Of a stretch of 13,416 nt of DNA, positions 11,003-13,416 are shown in pieces. The stretch covers positions 1 to 13,416 of the forward strand of contig JADNYJ010000774.1 of the NCBI GenBank assembly GCA_015501075.1, in the 5' to 3' direction. This DNA is from Gymnopilus junonius. Taxonomy: Eukaryota; Basidiomycota; Agaricomycetes; Agaricales; Galerinaceae. The number at the start of each line of letters is the position of its first letter. The first letter of the stretch is position 1. A model generated the notes under the pieces. That model searched no databases. It was not told the origin of the DNA and saw nothing but the letters and a program-made list of their open reading frames with translations. The translations under genes were made by a program, and so were the position numbers.

Positions 11003-12548
11003 TTATCGAATCTTCCACTTGTCAACAGTTGCTTGGATCAATCGTCCCATCTCTACTTTGGCTTGTTTCTTCGCACTGTCTGATATTCCTTCCAAAGCAT
11101 CCAGGGCTCGAGGTGATGTTTGTAACGGATCGAACTCAAGAAGATGTCCGTCTCTCGTGGGAATAGCAACCAGAGCAGAAAACGATCTTGTATGACTAGG
11201 CTGAGGACGGGGAGTGGCTTCAATGCCGTTATCCTGCTTTGCGGGAGGAAATCGGAAAGTTTCCAGATTTGTTCGCGGTGCGTTGGGCACTGGAGCTTGA
11301 GAGTTTTCTCTCGATCGTGATGATGATGATGATGTCGTCTGGGACGAGGATGCAGTGTAAAAGCTTGTTTGCGAATCTGTTCGCGAATGAAGTCCACTCA
11401 TCGGGAATACTACGGAGGGGTCTCTCCTTATGATAATACTGCTCTTGGTTCGCTTTAATGTGCGAGTACCGTCTTGGACAAGCTGTTCATCCTGCGGATC
11501 TTCTTCTTCCAATTCCAGTTCTGCCATTTCAATCCCTTTAAACCATCCCAGCCCAAACTCATAAGGATTAGCAAGAGGTGAACCGTTGATACTAAGCATG
11601 CTTTCATCTTTTCTTGGTAATCGCATGGCCGTACGGTCGGTATTACGTTGCTTCGGGAACGAGGGTGTTTTAGGAGGTAGGACAGGATTGAAACTTGAAC
11701 TTGAAGGAACTCGGTTTTGTTGCGGAACGAGATTAGGATATGAAGATGTTTGCTTTAGGGGTGAAGCAAGCCTGGAGTTCGGTCGTGGATTCTGCAAAGA
11801 TGTCGTACTGTTGAAAGGGGGCTTGAGTTTCGAAGGACTGGCCGTTTGAGGTATGCGGCCCATTGACCGTGTCTAATGAGAAGATAAGTTAGTACAGCCC
11901 AGAAGCAAGGGCAACAGAAATACTGCTTACTGTGCCTGGCGTTTTTAAAGTATTGTTGACCATTCGGGAGTGTTGTGCCGTTCCAGGACCAGTGGAAGAT
12001 CCGGCCACTTTCTGAGGTGACGCAGGTTGAATTCGCGCTAGATTGCTCAATGTGAGCATTACGGAGATGTAGCTAACACGAATACGACTTACCATTCTTT
12101 GGCCTGCGTTGCGAATCGGTATCTTTAAGTTGACCTGACCCAGATGCCTCAGCATCCACTTCATGACTGGCAACCCATTTCCTTTTGCGCATGCTTTTGT
12201 CAATTTCTCCAAACGATGCATCAGCACCCGCAGCTGCTAGTCTTTCTTTCTGATATCCTCGCAGCGCGAGTTGAATATTCCCTTCATATTTTACACCAAA
12301 CTCCCGCATCGTCATGCTGCGAACTTGCTTTGGAATTCGAGATACCTGGCCCTCTTGGTGGATTGTAAAATGTTCAAGTTTGTCTGATAGCCATGCTTCG
12401 AATTGTCGAGTACGGTGAGCGACTGCAGGGACACGCGTTAGAAAGGAATGAGATCCGACTGAATAGATAAACCTTCGATGTCGAGATTTTCTATCAACTG
12501 CCTCTTCTCCTCGTTGCTGTAATGCCGCTTCGTAGTCGGGAATTCCAT
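11003..12548 (-). CDS. Borealin/Nbl1-like chromosomal passenger complex subunit
   Basis: Predicted partner of INCENP and survivin that helps target Aurora B kinase to centromeres and the spindle midzone. Exons on the minus strand: 12548-12473, 12422-12093, 12037-11931, 11872-11003, all GT-AG and in phase, giving 460 residues. The start MEFPTTKRHYSNEEKRQLIE leads into the borealin N-terminal helix: NLDIEVAHRTRQFEAWL, then SRIPKQVRSMTMREF, which matches the family signature (an FDxEV-like start and the RxPKxxRxMT motif). A long disordered region follows, rich in Ser/Pro/Thr with a Ser run encoded by a TGA/TCA triplet repeat, and an acidic patch (ELELEEEDPQDE). The C-terminal block ALVAIPTRDGHLLEFDPL and SDSAKKQAKVEMGRLIQAT looks like a folded domain, possibly the borealin dimerisation domain. 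It converges with POP1 (190 bp between stops). The borealin call rests on the N-terminal signature. Confidence 0.78.
11318..11334. repeat. TGA/TCA trinucleotide microsatellite inside the borealin-like gene
   Basis: Five and two-thirds TGA units on the plus strand encode a serine run in the disordered middle of the borealin-like protein. Units are whole codons, so length changes would keep the frame. Confidence 0.85.
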
Positions 12549-12802
12549 TATCGACGGGGCGGTATGTGAATGTGATCAACAAAGTTGACGTCCTGGTCTA
12601 GCGTATGCCGCGCGATGAGGAATGCTGATCACGTGTATTGGCACGTGCCACGCGTTTATGGCGTCGGAAAATAGTCCTATGTCGTTCGACCTTGAGTTCG
12701 GGCGAGCCAGACAAGAAAACGACGTCAACGACCTTTCTCTTGGACGACTATATTCTTGCCATATTCTGAACAGTGTAGGTCAAGCGCAAGTTTATTTGAA
12801 CC
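12549..12802. promoter_or_regulatory. Divergent promoter between the borealin-like gene and the ERG26-like gene
   Basis: A 254-bp gap separates the start codons. It holds two CACGTG E-boxes, 12630-12635 (inside GATCACGTG) and 12642-12647, spaced 12 bp apart. An ACGCGT at 12650-12655 follows immediately. ACGCGT is the MluI cell-cycle box bound by MBF in fungi, which would suit a mitotic gene; E-boxes bind bHLH factors, including the sterol regulator SREBP/Sre1 class. These assignments are inference from core motifs. Confidence 0.5.
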
Positions 12803-13416
12803 ATGTCACAATCAAAGTCGCGAGATGTCTACATGGTCATCGGAGGCAATGGTTTTCTGGGTCGGCATATCGTTCAGCAACTATTAGACCGCGGAGATCT
12901 TGTTTCGGTCTTTGATATCGTTGAACGCTATAATGACGTTCAGTTTTATGCTGGGGACATTACGGACCAAGAATCGATTGCTTCTGCTTTGCGCAAGGTA
13001 TTGCCCCAAATTATTTTCCTCTGTAAGCCGTATGTTCATCAAGAAATTCTTCATAGAGCGGAACGACTTGTATTATACACACAGCATCACCTCACGCTAC
13101 GCTGAATAACCCTGCTTTGTTCCACAAAGTGAATGTTGAAGGCACCAAAACTATTATTGCCGCTGCCGTCGAAACTGGAGTACGCAAGCTTGTCTTTACG
13201 AGCTCAGCTGGTGTAGCCTTCAACGGTGCAGACGTTATTGATGCGGACGAACGGGTTTCTTTCCCTAAAGTGCCTATGGATGCTTACAACGATACCAAGG
13301 CCAAAGCCGAAGTTGCCGTTCTGGAAGCTAACGGGAAGGGTGGACTTTTAACAGTTGCGCTCCGGCCATCAGGCATCTTCGGGTTAGCATTTGATTCCTG
13401 CAGCTTAACATTTGCT
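12803..13416 (+). CDS. ERG26: Sterol-4-alpha-carboxylate 3-dehydrogenase (decarboxylating), ERG26-type, 5' part only
   Basis: NAD(P)-dependent enzyme of the ergosterol pathway that oxidises and decarboxylates C-4 carboxysterols at the ER membrane. Exon 1 is 12803-12997 and exon 2 is 13057-13382, joined in phase 0 across a 59-nt GT-AG intron. A third exon lies beyond the window, because GTTAGC at 13383 starts an intron right after GIFG. The Rossmann nucleotide-binding motif is VIGGNGFLGRHIV near the N-terminus, followed by VFDIVERYNDVQFYAGDITD. Then come SGTTCIIHTASPHATLNNPA, KVNVEGTKTIIAAAVETGV, LVFTSSAGV (active-site Ser region) and the catalytic YxxxK as YNDTK (Tyr142, Lys146). The wording is that of the 3-beta-HSD family and closest to ERG26. 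Other family members with the same motifs cannot be fully excluded without the C-terminal half. The start at 12803 (ACCATGTC) gives the expected short N-terminus. Confidence 0.85.

Overview
The window is gene-dense nuclear DNA of a filamentous fungus, most likely a mushroom-forming basidiomycete (Agaricomycetes). The evidence is the many short introns (about 44-61 nt, nearly all GT-AG with CTRAY-like branch sites), short intergenic gaps, genes on both strands, and protein families whose wording I recognise from Agaricomycetes. No prokaryotic features, mobile elements, CRISPR arrays or RNA genes were found.

Layout, left to right. (1) 318-1703 (+): DAHP synthase, first step of the shikimate pathway, six coding exons. 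(2) 3644-2590 (-): a metallo-beta-lactamase-fold hydrolase with a substituted metal-ligand motif and a probable GC-AG intron. (3) 5627-4283 (-): a secreted protein of unknown function, interrupted by three small frameshifts. (4) 5628-6851: about 1.2 kb with no gene I can support. (5) 7537-6852 (-): a small, probably mitochondrial, single-pass membrane coiled-coil protein. (6) 7698-10812 (+): POP1, the large protein subunit of RNase P/MRP, 13 exons, divergent from gene 5 across a 160-bp promoter. (7) 12548-11003 (-): a borealin-like chromosomal passenger complex subunit, convergent with POP1. (8) 12803 to the window end (+): the 5' part of an ERG26-type sterol C-4 decarboxylase, divergent from borealin across a 254-bp promoter.

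The genes are not a pathway or cluster. They are mostly housekeeping functions (aromatic amino acids, RNA processing, chromosome segregation, sterol synthesis) plus two accessory genes (hydrolase, secreted protein). The most notable cross-gene signal is a GATCACGTG element in three separate promoter regions; two copies share 13 identical bases.

Reading frames in POP1 and the secreted protein break at short homopolymers or dinucleotide runs. POP1 is expected to be essential, so sequence or assembly errors are more likely than pseudogenes. I did not find a convincing undescribed multi-gene system. The items most worth a second look are the HxDxDH hydrolase, the uncharacterised secreted protein, the unnamed mitochondrial protein and the promoter motif.
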